64,000 nt of DNA from Nostocales cyanobacterium HT-58-2 (GTDB lineage: Bacteria > Cyanobacteriota > Cyanobacteriia > Cyanobacteriales > Nostocaceae), in NCBI GenBank assembly GCA_002163975.1, contig CP019636.1, forward strand, positions 1,303,001-1,367,000. Reading direction: 5' to 3'. Under the pieces are notes generated by a model that saw nothing but the letters and a program-made list of their open reading frames with translations, searched no databases and was not told where the DNA came from. The position numbers and the translations under genes are program-made. Positions 8,764 through 18,177 of this stretch are shown in pieces. The first letter of the stretch is position 1, and every line of letters starts with the position of its first letter.

Positions 8764-9861
8764 TCACTTGTGTCTTTGTCTGCTCCAGTAATCCCACGCC
8801 GCCCGTGCTACCATTGCTATGACTTTTTCGCGTGTGGAATCGTCAGCTTTTGAATCTGAAACAAAGACTGCTACGGCAATATGCCGCCCATTGGGCAGCG
8901 TAACGAGTCCTACATCATTCGTCGCAGCCGTCACTCCATTCACAGTGCGTGAGCTCCCAGTCTTGTGGGCTACAACCGTCCCCACAGGCAACAGTCCTTT
9001 GATGCGCCGTGGACCTGTGGGTGTTTGGGTCATCAATTGCAGCAACAACGCACGGCTGGATTCTCGTAGTCCACGCCCAGCATGCAGTGCGCTTAACAAA
9101 ACGATCACCGACTCAGGTGTTGCCGAGTTGCGATACTGCACTAATTCGTTTTGCCCCAGTTCTTTCTCCGTGTTAGCCACAACGATGCCATTTATACCAA
9201 GCTCATGCAAATACTTGGTGACGAACTGTGGTCCACCGATAAGTCTCAACAGAACGTCGCAAGCCGTACCGTCGCTTTCAGACACCATGAATCGTAGCAA
9301 GTCCAAAACGTTTAATTCCACTCCTTGCGGATGGTTGTCCCGAATTGGACTATGCTGACGTGCTGTGACGAAATCGTTTCTCGTAACCTGAACTTTCTGC
9401 CCCAACTTCAACATCCCCTGGTCCACTTGATGCATCACAGCCATCCCAATTGGGAGTTTATAAACGCTTTGCATGGGAAACTGCTCGTTTGCCTTGAGAG
9501 CAACCGATTCTCCGGTTTCCAGTAACGTGATTGCAACGCCCACACGCCCTTGGGCAGCACGAGATATCTGCTCAATTTGGCTGTGCAATCTGCCTGTTAC
9601 ATCGTACTTACCTGATTGGCTATTGCTACTGCTGCTTTTTGAGTAAAATAAGCCATCGGCTTTGGGTTCTGTATATTCTTTCGGCAAGTCTTTCCGGCTG
9701 TACTTCTCAACTGTATTGCTGTTGGGGTTATTGCTTGAGCAACCGATTATGAACAAAGATAAGCATAAGCTGTAAAGCCATGTCTTTATCAATAGTATTT
9801 TCTGCTTTTCGGGCTTGGTGATAATCTTGGGCAAGTCAATCTGCCGGGATTTTTTGAACAT
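8764..9861 (-). CDS. Class A beta-lactamase-like serine hydrolase, lipoprotein
   Basis: About 365 residues from the ATG at 9861 (an upstream GTG at 9882 is possible). A hydrophobic segment ending in LFIIGCSS is a lipobox, so it is probably anchored to a membrane. The penicillin-binding fold motifs are SVYK (S-x-x-K), SDG (in SESDGTACD) and KTG (in HKTGSSRT). An omega-loop region with TEKEL supplies a likely general-base Glu. Class A enzymes hydrolyse beta-lactams through an acyl-serine; a housekeeping role on cell-wall fragments is also possible. No regulator is adjacent. Confidence 0.88.
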   Translation of the reverse strand: MFKKSRQIDLPKIITKPEKQKILLIKTWLYSLCLSLFIIGCSSNNPNSNTVEKYSRKDLPKEYTEPKADGLFYSKSSSSNSQSGKYDVTGRLHSQIEQISRAAQGRVGVAITLLETGESVALKANEQFPMQSVYKLPIGMAVMHQVDQGMLKLGQKVQVTRNDFVTARQHSPIRDNHPQGVELNVLDLLRFMVSESDGTACDVLLRLIGGPQFVTKYLHELGINGIVVANTEKELGQNELVQYRNSATPESVIVLLSALHAGRGLRESSRALLLQLMTQTPTGPRRIKGLLPVGTVVAHKTGSSRTVNGVTAATNDVGLVTLPNGRHIAVAVFVSDSKADDSTREKVIAMVARAAWDYWSRQRHK

Positions 9862-9937
9862 CAATTCATTGAGTAATGACACGAATAACTTCTGAGTTTT
9901 TAATCTTTCAGGATTATCAACTTGATATTCAATGACT

Positions 9938-11560
9938 TTAAAAGTTTAAAATATCTAAAGATTCTTCTATTTCTAAATCTAAAATTTTTTCACGTGCATA
10001 TTTGTATTCCTCTAGCTTGCCTTCTTTTCGATAAAAGTCTGCCGCTTTTTGAAAATCATCAATAACGCCCTGTTTATCTCCTAGGTTATAACGAGCATAA
10101 CCACGATTGTAATATGCATCAGCATCATTAGGATTTATCTTAATAACATGAGTATAATCCTCAATTGCTCCCTGATAATCTCCTAAGTCATAACGAGCAT
10201 GACCACGGTTACAATATGCGTCGATATTATTGGGATTCATCTTAATTGCCTGCGTGTAATCCTCAATTGCTCCCTTGTAATCTCCTACATCAAAACGAGA
10301 GTTACCACGTTTTTGGTAACCAATAACATCATGAGGATTAATTTCAATTGACTGACTAAAATCCTCAATTGCTTTTTTTGAATCTCCTACATGAGAACTC
10401 GTTGGATTAATCTTGACTGCCTGAGTATAATCCTCAATTGCTCCCTGATAATCTCCTATGTGATAGCGAATATCAGCACGATTTTTATAAGCAATTGCAT
10501 CATTAGGATTCATTCTAATTGCTTGAGTATAATCAGCAATTGCTCCTTCGTAATCTCCTAGCTGATAACGAGCTAAACCAAGTTTTATGTAAACTTTGCC
10601 ATAGTAAGGATTCAGTTGTATTACTTGAGCGTAATCAGAAATTGCCCCTTCGTAATCTCCTAGCTGATAACGAGTTAAACCACGTTTGTAATAAGTATCA
10701 GCATCTTTAGAGTTAAGTTTTGCAGCTTGATTGTAGTGAGTAATTGCAGTATTATACTGTTCTTTCTCAAAGCATTCATCACCCAGTTTTACATATAACA
10801 AATTTAAATCTCCATTGTGGAAACGCAAATAGTCATTTTGCTCGGGAGACAAATTAGTTTTGATAAACTGTTGCTTCTGTTGCTGATAGCTAGATTCTTG
10901 CTGAAGTGTATATTTCTCAATCTGCGGCTTCTGTTTATAAGAATGTTGATGTGTAAAGGTTTGTAAATCTTCTAAATAAGACCGTAAGCCACCACCATAA
11001 AGTAATTGTTCTATCCCAAATGAAATTTTTCCTGTCTTCAACTTAATCATTTGGGTAGGGAGAAACCCAGCGAAAAAAAGGTGATATTCAGGTTGTGCCT
11101 CATTCACTTCTTCTTGAATCAAAATGCAGACCACAACAGCATTTTTTTGCACTTCTTCAGAATTAATTGTCCATCTGACTTTATTAATAGTGCCATGACG
11201 TGATTTTACTGCAATACCAACTGATGGATCAAAAGTCAGGGTGAAATCAACTTTACCATCACCAACACCGAATCGTTTTTCATAATCGACTTCAGTCACA
11301 AAAGCTGCTAAACGTTCTTTTACAACTTCCTCACCTAATTTTCCTTTCAAATTATTGATAAAAACATCACGGACTGGTGAAGTGCGTTTATATTTCTCAG
11401 CCATCTGCCAACAGAATTCCCGTAGTGCTTTTAACCTCTCTCCAGAGATGACCGTTAATTCACTATACTGTCCTTCTGTTTCACAATGCAGCAGACAACC
11501 AGATGTTAACCTTTTGATGAAATCAGATTGTAGTGATCGCAGTAAGGTAATCCAGTCCAT
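9938..11560 (-). CDS. TPR-repeat protein with N-terminal nuclease-like domain
   Basis: A 540-residue protein. Residues 1-200 form a globular domain with KLGEEVV (E77/E78), DGKVDFTLTF (D105) and GIAVKSRHG (K119). This spacing resembles a PD-(D/E)xK nuclease core, though the usual acid two residues before the Lys is Ala here. Residues 265-520 hold about eight tetratricopeptide repeats with the pattern YYNRG-ARYNLGD-GAIEDYTQAIKINPN. One repeat near residue 395 is shortened (NPTSSHVGDSKKAIEDF). TPRs bind partner proteins. Function is unknown; a membrane signal is absent, so it is cytoplasmic. Confidence 0.7.
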   Translation of the reverse strand: MDWITLLRSLQSDFIKRLTSGCLLHCETEGQYSELTVISGERLKALREFCWQMAEKYKRTSPVRDVFINNLKGKLGEEVVKERLAAFVTEVDYEKRFGVGDGKVDFTLTFDPSVGIAVKSRHGTINKVRWTINSEEVQKNAVVVCILIQEEVNEAQPEYHLFFAGFLPTQMIKLKTGKISFGIEQLLYGGGLRSYLEDLQTFTHQHSYKQKPQIEKYTLQQESSYQQQKQQFIKTNLSPEQNDYLRFHNGDLNLLYVKLGDECFEKEQYNTAITHYNQAAKLNSKDADTYYKRGLTRYQLGDYEGAISDYAQVIQLNPYYGKVYIKLGLARYQLGDYEGAIADYTQAIRMNPNDAIAYKNRADIRYHIGDYQGAIEDYTQAVKINPTSSHVGDSKKAIEDFSQSIEINPHDVIGYQKRGNSRFDVGDYKGAIEDYTQAIKMNPNNIDAYCNRGHARYDLGDYQGAIEDYTHVIKINPNDADAYYNRGYARYNLGDKQGVIDDFQKAADFYRKEGKLEEYKYAREKILDLEIEESLDILNF

Positions 11561-11914
11561 TGATAAGTTCTGCGAATCTTTTGTTTATCTTATTAAAATA
11601 GCAAATCAGCGTAAACTTGTCTAAATTGTATCTAATTTAACATAACCACGCAGTGAGCCACACCCGACAAGCTTATCCTCGCAAGCCAGAAGGGGTCTGA
11701 TGATGTGGTGAGTAGAAGTGCAAGGGCGTTTGGAAGAAAGTGCGATCGCTTTTTGTTGAGAGTGACAGCGTTTTTGATGGTTGGAGTCAGATTATTGGGA
11801 AAAATGAGTCAACACGCATCAGTTATTCATCCACCAAATGACTCAACAAGACAATGCACCCAATGATTCTTGTTCCCCCTCCTCGCTTGCGGGGAAGGGG
11901 TTAGGAGTGGGGTG
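11561..11914. other. Intergenic stretch, no gene seen
   Basis: It separates the start of the TPR gene from the end of ubiD. It contains one GCGATCGC site near 11745 and the phrase CCCCTCCTCGCTTGCGGGG (about 11877-11895), a small hairpin near the ubiD stop. I see no open frame with a credible start. Confidence 0.5.
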
Positions 11915-13423
11915 TTACCTTACATCGTAGCCAAACAAATTCACATCCACTTCCCCTAACTGCAACTCTGCCAAACCATACTCCGCCCAACGCCTTTCAA
12001 CCATCGCCGCCACCTCTGGATCTGACTCCAACGGCGCACCCCATTCATGTTCAGTTTCTGGGGGAATCTTCGTAGTTGCATCAATTCCCATCCTTCCCCC
12101 TAAACCAATCTTCTCACTAGCAAAATCCAAACTATCAAATGGCGTGTTGGGCAAAATAAATACATCCCGTGTGGGGTCAACTTTGGAACTAATTGCCCAC
12201 ACAACCTGACGCGGATCTCTGATATTGATGTCCTTATCCACCACGATCACAAATTTGGTATAAGTAAACTGTGGCAAAGCACTCCAGAAAGCAAGAGCTG
12301 CTCGTCGCGCTTGTCCTGGATATGCTTTATCTATAGATATAATTGCCGCTTTGTAACTCAAAGCTTCCATTGGCAAGAAGAAATCGACGATTTCGGAAAC
12401 TTGTTGCCGCAAAATGGGGGTGTAGATGCGGTTAAGCGCGATCGCCATCATGGCTTCTTCTTTGGGTGGACGCCCGCTAAAGGTGGTGAGATAAACTGGG
12501 TCTTTGCGGTGTGTCATACAATGGAAGCGAACGAGGGGCGAATCTTCCACGCCACCGTAATAACCCATATGGTCGCCAAAGGGTCCATCTGGCAAAACCT
12601 CCCCAGGTGTAATTGTCCCTTCAAGCACAAACTCTGAATCTGCGGGAACTTCCAAATCTACTGTTTTGCACTTTGCCAACTGCACACCAGAACCGCCGTA
12701 AAGCCCAGCAAATAACCATTCGGATAAGTCCACAGGTATGGGTGTCGCGGCTGCCATAATAATGAGGGGATCTACACCAAGGGCGATCGCCACTTCTAAT
12801 TTCTTCCCACGTTCTGCGGCTTTGCGTAAATGCCTTGCACCTCCCCGCACCGATAACCAATGAACGGTCATCGTATTCTTAGATTGCAATTGCAAGCGAT
12901 ACACACCGACATTCGGTGTCCCTGTTTCACAATCTTTGGTAATGACGAGTCCCAGAGTGATAATTTTGCCTGCATCACCCGGATAGGGGCGTATCAAAGG
13001 TAACTTATTCAAATCTAACTCATCATTTTCAATGACGACTTGCTGACAAGCAGGGAAAAAATCCCGTCCTGGTTTTGCCTTCAGCACATCGAACAGCACC
13101 TTACCAAATTCAACCGCCTGAGAAATCTTTTTGGGTGGTTTCGGTTGTTGCAGCATTGCCAATTTTTTCCCCAATTCCTCCAACTCCTGTGGATGCTGCA
13201 TATTCATTGCCCAGCATATCCGTTCCACCGTTCCCAGCAAGTTCACCGCCACTGGAAAGGATGCGCCTTTAACGTTTTCAAACAGTAGTCCCGGTCCACC
13301 TTTTTGTAGCATCCGGTTAGAAATTTCAGCAATTTCTAAATCTGGGTCAACTAAGGCGCTAATCCGCCGCAATTGTCCTTTTTCTTCCAGAAGTTTGATA
13401 AATCCCCGCAAATCTCTTGCCAT
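11915..13423 (-). CDS. ubiD: UbiD family decarboxylase
   Basis: A 502-residue protein of full UbiD length. It begins MARDLRGFIKLLEEKGQLRRI and has the family segments PGLLFENVKG, NVGVYRLQLQSKNTMTVHW, PDGPFGDHMGYYGG and TTFSGRPPKEEAMM. The enzyme uses prenylated FMN, made by UbiX, to decarboxylate prenyl-hydroxybenzoates. In cyanobacteria the homologue is assigned to plastoquinone synthesis. The gene is monocistronic and divergent from the ExbB-like gene. No motif is missing that I can see. Confidence 0.94.
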   Translation of the reverse strand: MARDLRGFIKLLEEKGQLRRISALVDPDLEIAEISNRMLQKGGPGLLFENVKGASFPVAVNLLGTVERICWAMNMQHPQELEELGKKLAMLQQPKPPKKISQAVEFGKVLFDVLKAKPGRDFFPACQQVVIENDELDLNKLPLIRPYPGDAGKIITLGLVITKDCETGTPNVGVYRLQLQSKNTMTVHWLSVRGGARHLRKAAERGKKLEVAIALGVDPLIIMAAATPIPVDLSEWLFAGLYGGSGVQLAKCKTVDLEVPADSEFVLEGTITPGEVLPDGPFGDHMGYYGGVEDSPLVRFHCMTHRKDPVYLTTFSGRPPKEEAMMAIALNRIYTPILRQQVSEIVDFFLPMEALSYKAAIISIDKAYPGQARRAALAFWSALPQFTYTKFVIVVDKDINIRDPRQVVWAISSKVDPTRDVFILPNTPFDSLDFASEKIGLGGRMGIDATTKIPPETEHEWGAPLESDPEVAAMVERRWAEYGLAELQLGEVDVNLFGYDVR

Positions 13424-13737
13424 GTTCCCAAAAAATACACTTAAGAAGTGTGAAGCGCTTTCTTATATTATTAGTCATTAGTGATGAGGAGCCAGCACTG
13501 CGGGAGTGTTTCTAACACCTCAGTTTAATTAAAAATTAAAAAACAATTTTTGATTTGAGCGCAAGCGAGTGGTGACTGGCGTTCACTCGTTATGTTATGT
13601 TTTTGTTCGACTCCTCCTGCTCTGTTGACTGCCAGTTAAACCGGGAATTCATTTTCTTTAACTACTCATAAAAACCATTCGGGCACTCTCACAAACTATG
13701 CATTAATTTTTACCAGTAATTGCTCACCAGATTAAAT
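13424..13737. other. Divergent intergenic region ubiD / exbB-like
   Basis: This region must hold the promoters of two divergent genes. It contains an A/T-rich tract (about 13520-13550). I could not identify a specific operator or a small gene. Confidence 0.5.
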
Positions 13738-14406
13738 ATGACTAGAATTTATGATACTTTCCTAGCAGGCGGTCTTGTGATGTGGCCTCTGTTGGGTTTA
13801 TCCGTAGTAGCCTTGGCATGTATCCTAGAACGTATTTGGTTCTGGGTGACACTATTGATTCAAGAAAAACAGGTCGTGCGTGAGGTTTTGACAGCGGCAA
13901 AGATAAATTTAGACAAAGCAGAAACAATTGCAGAAAGTGCTCATGGTTTAGCTATTGGTCGCTTTTTGGTAGAACCTCTAAAACTGAAAAAGCCGTCTCC
14001 CGAAACCTTTCATTTAGCAATAAAAGCTGCGTATGATAGGGAACTTGTGGCAATGCGTAAAGGTGATATGCTACTAGAAAGTGTGGTAGCGACCGCGCCT
14101 TTGCTAGGTCTATTAGGTACAGCAAATGGGCTTATCACCACCTTCACGAACCTTAAAACGAATTCTCTAGGCATTACTGATTTCTCTACCGTCAATTCTG
14201 GTCTCGCTCAGGCGCTGATTAGTTCTATAACTGCAATAGGTGTAGCAGTTTTTACCTTTGTATTTTTCCGAATTTTTCTCTGTTTGCGATCGCGGCAAAT
14301 GGGATTTTTTTCTCAAGTTGGTAACGAACTGGAACTCATTTACTTGCAATGTTGGCATGAACCTTCCAACCCAATAGACACCCAAACTAAGAGTGATGGT
14401 CAGTGA
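13738..14406 (+). CDS. MotA/TolQ/ExbB proton channel family protein
   Basis: About 222 residues from the ATG at 13738 (an in-frame TTG at 13720 is less likely). Three membrane helices are visible at about 10-35, 115-145 and 160-185. The segment LLESVVATAPLLGLLGTANGLITTF is the conserved TolQ/ExbB core. The family couples proton flow to envelope work, for example TonB-dependent uptake. No ExbD partner follows. The convergent neighbour at 14522-15601 has a TonB-like layout, which may be the partner; that is inference. Confidence 0.88.
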   Translation: MTRIYDTFLAGGLVMWPLLGLSVVALACILERIWFWVTLLIQEKQVVREVLTAAKINLDKAETIAESAHGLAIGRFLVEPLKLKKPSPETFHLAIKAAYDRELVAMRKGDMLLESVVATAPLLGLLGTANGLITTFTNLKTNSLGITDFSTVNSGLAQALISSITAIGVAVFTFVFFRIFLCLRSRQMGFFSQVGNELELIYLQCWHEPSNPIDTQTKSDGQ

Positions 14407-14521
14407 ATAGCCTGAATGACCCGCCGACGAGTTACACTATCGCATCTAGATGATGATAACGTGTTGCTTTTATGCCCATACGAAAACTTTGTTGACAGTG
14501 CAGGATTTTCCACCCGTTTAG

Positions 14522-15601
14522 TTAAACAGGAGCAGTTTTCCAGGTTACAATAATCGCTCCTGTCCCATTTGCAGTGGGTGCAAAAGAAATGTATTGGATG
14601 AAAGTACCCTTTTTCACTTCACAAAATGGTCCACCACCATAAGTATTTATGTGAGATACTTGAAAGCCTTGTGCCTCCAGTTTGCTTTTCATCAGCAAGG
14701 CTAATTCATCAGGAGTTTTACCCAAAGCAGTACCAAAAATATTCTCTACTCCACGTTGGGAAAGGGTAAATTTATCTGGTTCAGCAAAATTTAGATCTGC
14801 TGTCAAGATAACTTCTCTTCCCAAATTAATGAAAGTCGTATCAAAGGCTTCTTTTGCAGAAACTGGAGGAATCAGCTCATATGTTTGCAGATTAGGTTTA
14901 TCTACATATGCTGACAAAGAATCAACATAAAGCTTTTGAGTATTCGGATTTGTAGAAAAGTCAGAAACAACAACACTAGAAGAAATAGATTCTTGAGATG
15001 AGCGAGCCATAAGTTTCTTCTTTTGTTTCAAAGAAGGTTTTGCCCTAGTTGTGGAATTAGGTAATAATGTTTCATTCTTGGTAGTTGCATTCTTCTGTGA
15101 ATCAATTATGGCATCAGAGGATAGGGTAGATGTAGAAAGTAATTCATGTGGTGTGATGAGTTCTTCTTCATTGTCCGTGTGCTTATTCTCTGTATCTGTG
15201 TATTCTTGCCTTTCTGTATCTTTATTCATCCTATCTGTGTGAATCTGTGTGCCTACATTCTCTTTACTGTGTTTCCATATACCCGTGTATTCTGAAGTAG
15301 GAAGCGGTGGTAGTTGCGCAACGGTAGATGAAGTCTCTGTTGTTACAGAGGCATCTACAGGAGGTTTCGGGTGTACAAGCGTCTTATCTGTACTAAAAAG
15401 TTCAGTACTAGTAGTGACTGGCAACGTATCATGATCTTCTTCATTTTTTACTGCTGTAGCTAGTGGTAATTTTGTAGGCAAGAATGAAGATACTGGCACT
15501 GCGAGTAACATACCATGCAATACTGTTGATAGTACCAGCATCTGTGGAGATAATTGCTGCAGGGAGATTAGTAAAGTCTTCGGAGAAAATGATTGGCTCA
15601 T
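14522..15601 (-). CDS. TonB-like anchored protein of unknown function
   Basis: A 359-residue protein with one N-terminal hydrophobic segment (about 20-42). A long Ser/Thr/Glu-rich linker follows (about 45-235) with tracts such as DKTLVHPKPPVD and DTERQEYTDTENKHTDNEEE. A compact C-terminal domain begins near residue 245 (SAKEAFDTTFINLGREVILT) and ends GTGAIIVTWKTAPV. The layout of anchor, disordered linker and small C-terminal domain is that of TonB-type energy transducers, but I do not recognise a TonB C-terminal motif. It converges on the ExbB-like gene, about 115 bp apart. Confidence 0.6.
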   Translation of the reverse strand: MSQSFSPKTLLISLQQLSPQMLVLSTVLHGMLLAVPVSSFLPTKLPLATAVKNEEDHDTLPVTTSTELFSTDKTLVHPKPPVDASVTTETSSTVAQLPPLPTSEYTGIWKHSKENVGTQIHTDRMNKDTERQEYTDTENKHTDNEEELITPHELLSTSTLSSDAIIDSQKNATTKNETLLPNSTTRAKPSLKQKKKLMARSSQESISSSVVVSDFSTNPNTQKLYVDSLSAYVDKPNLQTYELIPPVSAKEAFDTTFINLGREVILTADLNFAEPDKFTLSQRGVENIFGTALGKTPDELALLMKSKLEAQGFQVSHINTYGGGPFCEVKKGTFIQYISFAPTANGTGAIIVTWKTAPV

Positions 15602-15820
15602 ACAGGTTTTGTAAATCTGATTTGCTCAATTAGTATTTAAGCACAATTAAAAAATATTATTATTTCATGAATAGCATTATCCATAAATTAGAGAGTTTTA
15701 AACTCAATACTATTGATATCTTTCATTGTTAGATATCCAATATTTTTTACCTTTTATCTTTGGTATAATTAATATTAATTGAACATATTTTTCTTTTTTT
15801 TAAACCAAAATTTGAATAAA

Positions 15821-15861
15821 TTTAATTTATGCTTAAATTATAATTAATTTTTTCTTAACCC
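15821..15861 (+). promoter_or_regulatory. Candidate Pho box upstream of pstS
   Basis: Four 8-mers with a TTAA core lie in an exact 11-bp period: TTTAATTT (15821), CTTAAATT (15832), ATTAATTT (15843) and CTTAACCC (15854), each separated by 3 bp. This matches the cyanobacterial Pho box layout. The last unit is 64 bp before the pstS start. It implies control of the pst operon by the SphS-SphR type phosphate sensor. Confidence 0.8.
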
Positions 15862-15925
15862 TACTCATAGTAGGGTATTTGCGTATTATCGCTCAACAAA
15901 ATTTTCTTCCTTAATAACGAGGCAT

Positions 15926-16966
15926 ATGAAATTTTCAACTACCGTTTTGAATCGTGTAGTTAGTGCTTGTGCTGTCACGGGTGTTGTTACTTTTGGACCA
16001 ATTTTTACAGCAATTGCTCAAGCAGAAACCATCAATGGTGCGGGAGCAACTTTTCCAGCTCCACTCTACGAACGTTATGCTCGTGAAGTAAAAAAGAAGT
16101 ATCCAGACTTAGGAGTTAACTATCAAGCCGTTGGTAGCGGTGCTGGTATCCGTCAAGTCATTAGCGGAACTGTTGACTTTGGTGGTAGCGATGCTGCCAT
16201 GAAGGATGAAGAAATCGCCAAAGTCAAGAATGGTGTCATCTTGGTACCCACCGCAGGTGGTGCTGTTTCTGTTGTCTATAATATTCCTGGTGTAAAAGAA
16301 CTCAAATTGTCCCGTAAGGTACTGCCAGGCATTTTTTCTGGTCAAATTACTAACTGGAACGATCCTCAAATTAAAGCTGATAATCCTGGTGTTAATCTAC
16401 CAAATCAGCCAATTAAAGCTGTTGTTCGAGCCGATAGTAGCGGTACAAGTTTTATTTTCTCCAATCACTTAGCTACCATTAGTCCTTATTTCAAAGGTAG
16501 AATTGGTGCCAGCACCACTCCAAACTGGACTATTTCCAACGTGCTCAAAGGCAAAGGAAACCCAGGCGTTGCTAATTTAGTAGCTCGTACTCCTGGTGCT
16601 ATTGGTTATGTTGAATATCAATATGCCCAGACGAACAAACTGACCTCAGCACAAGTACAGAACAAAAAAGGCGAATTTGTAGCTCCTTCCTTAGAAGCTG
16701 CCAACCAAGCCTTGTCTAATGTAAGCTTCCCAGATAATTATCGGGTATTTGTTGGTGATCCAACACAGGGTTATCCTATCGTTGGTCTGACTTGGCTTTT
16801 GGTCTACAAAAATTATCAAAATCCTGCCAAAGGCACTGCTGTCAAAAACTTTGTAAACTGGTTGTTAACAGATGGTCAACAATTTAATGATGACCTGAAC
16901 TACACTCGCATTCCAGCTCCTGTAGCCAATAAAGTTATACAAACAGTCAACAGCGCTATCAAATAA
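15926..16966 (+). CDS. pstS: Phosphate ABC transporter substrate-binding protein PstS
   Basis: A 346-residue periplasmic protein. The signal peptide ends near AIAQA, followed by the mature start ETINGAGATFPAPLYERY. Phosphate-site motifs are GSGAGIRQ, GGSDAAMKDEE and RADSSGTSFIFS. It captures inorganic phosphate and delivers it to PstCA. It is the first gene of pstSCAB; a hairpin at 16996-17016 separates it from pstC and may let pstS be made in excess. A Pho box sits upstream. Confidence 0.97.
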   Translation: MKFSTTVLNRVVSACAVTGVVTFGPIFTAIAQAETINGAGATFPAPLYERYAREVKKKYPDLGVNYQAVGSGAGIRQVISGTVDFGGSDAAMKDEEIAKVKNGVILVPTAGGAVSVVYNIPGVKELKLSRKVLPGIFSGQITNWNDPQIKADNPGVNLPNQPIKAVVRADSSGTSFIFSNHLATISPYFKGRIGASTTPNWTISNVLKGKGNPGVANLVARTPGAIGYVEYQYAQTNKLTSAQVQNKKGEFVAPSLEAANQALSNVSFPDNYRVFVGDPTQGYPIVGLTWLLVYKNYQNPAKGTAVKNFVNWLLTDGQQFNDDLNYTRIPAPVANKVIQTVNSAIK

Positions 16967-16995
16967 TCTGTCATCTCACACTTTTCACTCTACCA

Positions 16996-17016
16996 AGGTG
17001 GGCTACTTGCCCACCT
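16996..17016 (+). promoter_or_regulatory. Intercistronic hairpin pstS-pstC
   Basis: Arms AGGTGGGC and GCCCACCT pair perfectly around a 5-nt loop. No T-run follows, so it is more likely an RNA-stabilising or attenuating hairpin than a full terminator. Such hairpins often explain higher levels of the binding-protein mRNA. Confidence 0.6.
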
Positions 17017-17052
17017 CAATGTCATGAAAATAGTTTAATTTACTGATGAGTA

Positions 17053-18045
17053 ATGGCTAATTTCTCTGAACCAGCTAATACCAATCAACCTAATTTGATT
17101 GATGAAAATATAGACATAACAGCAACCAGTGGGAAAAATTTCTGGATAGACCAAGCATTTACAAGTCTAGTTTACATATTTGTTGGTCTGACGGTTACTG
17201 TGCTGTTCTGGATGAGTTGGGTCGTTTTCCAACAAGCTCTACCAGCTATTCAAAAGTTTGGACTGCAATTCCTATGGGGTCAAGAATGGAACACAAGTAG
17301 TCTCGTTTTTGGTGCCTTGCCATATATTTATGGAACCTTGGTCAGTAGCATAATTGCCATGTTGTTTGCTGTACCAGTAGGGATAGCGGTGGCTTTGATT
17401 ACAAGCGAAAATTTGATCCCTCCTTCCATACGAACGACAATAGCCTTTATTGTGGAACTGATTGCCGCTATTCCTAGCGTCATTATCGGTTTATGGGGTG
17501 TTTATATCTTTATTCCGGCACTTATACCCTTACAAACTTGGTTATCGAGCACTTTCTCTTGGATACCTCTGTTCGCTACACCAGGTCCTGCTGGATTCAA
17601 TATGTTGACTGCTGGTATAATTCTTGCGATTATGATTCTACCTACGATGGCAGCAATCAGTCGTGAAGTGTTGTTAGTCGTTCCAAAAGAGTTGCGCAGC
17701 GGCTCAATGGCTTTGGGTTCTACGCGTTGGGAAACCATTTTTCGGGTCATATTACCTGCTGCGTTTTCTGGAATTGTAGGTGCCGCGATGCTTGCACTGG
17801 GGCGAGCTTTGGGAGAAACAATGGCTGTCACTATGGTGATTGGTAACTCGGCTCAAATTAGTCTTTCACTACTTGATCCGGCTTACACGATCCCCTCTGT
17901 ACTGGCTAATGAATTTGCTGAAGCTCAAGATCCATTGCACCTTGGAGCTTTAACCTACTTGGGTTTAATTTTGTTTGCTGTGACTTTAGTTGTAAATATT
18001 TGTGCTTTGGTAATAGTACAGTTTGTTGGCGGCAAGAGTAAATGA
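17053..18045 (+). CDS. pstC: Phosphate ABC transporter permease PstC
   Basis: A 330-residue inner-membrane protein with about six helices. The binding-protein-dependent permease loop is seen around SREVLLVVPKELRSGSMALGSTRWETIFRVILP, and LGRALGETMAVTMVIGNSAQ follows. The N-terminal SLVYIFVGLTVTVLFWMSWVV is the first helix. With PstA it forms the channel for phosphate import. It starts 86 bp after pstS, beyond the hairpin. Confidence 0.96.
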   Translation: MANFSEPANTNQPNLIDENIDITATSGKNFWIDQAFTSLVYIFVGLTVTVLFWMSWVVFQQALPAIQKFGLQFLWGQEWNTSSLVFGALPYIYGTLVSSIIAMLFAVPVGIAVALITSENLIPPSIRTTIAFIVELIAAIPSVIIGLWGVYIFIPALIPLQTWLSSTFSWIPLFATPGPAGFNMLTAGIILAIMILPTMAAISREVLLVVPKELRSGSMALGSTRWETIFRVILPAAFSGIVGAAMLALGRALGETMAVTMVIGNSAQISLSLLDPAYTIPSVLANEFAEAQDPLHLGALTYLGLILFAVTLVVNICALVIVQFVGGKSK

Positions 18046-18177
18046 GAAGCTAATTGTAAAGATGCTTAGGATACATACTTTTACAGAAAACACTGACAGT
18101 AACACCATGTAAAGTATATGTCCAAAGGGAGACGCCAAAGTTACCGAAGAATTTGAATATGTAAAGGCGTAAGGGAT

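Noticed and set aside
8764..9861. Beta-lactamase as part of a mobile resistance cassette
   Set aside because: No integrase, IS or other resistance gene flanks it closely, and the lipoprotein class A type is common in cyanobacterial chromosomes.
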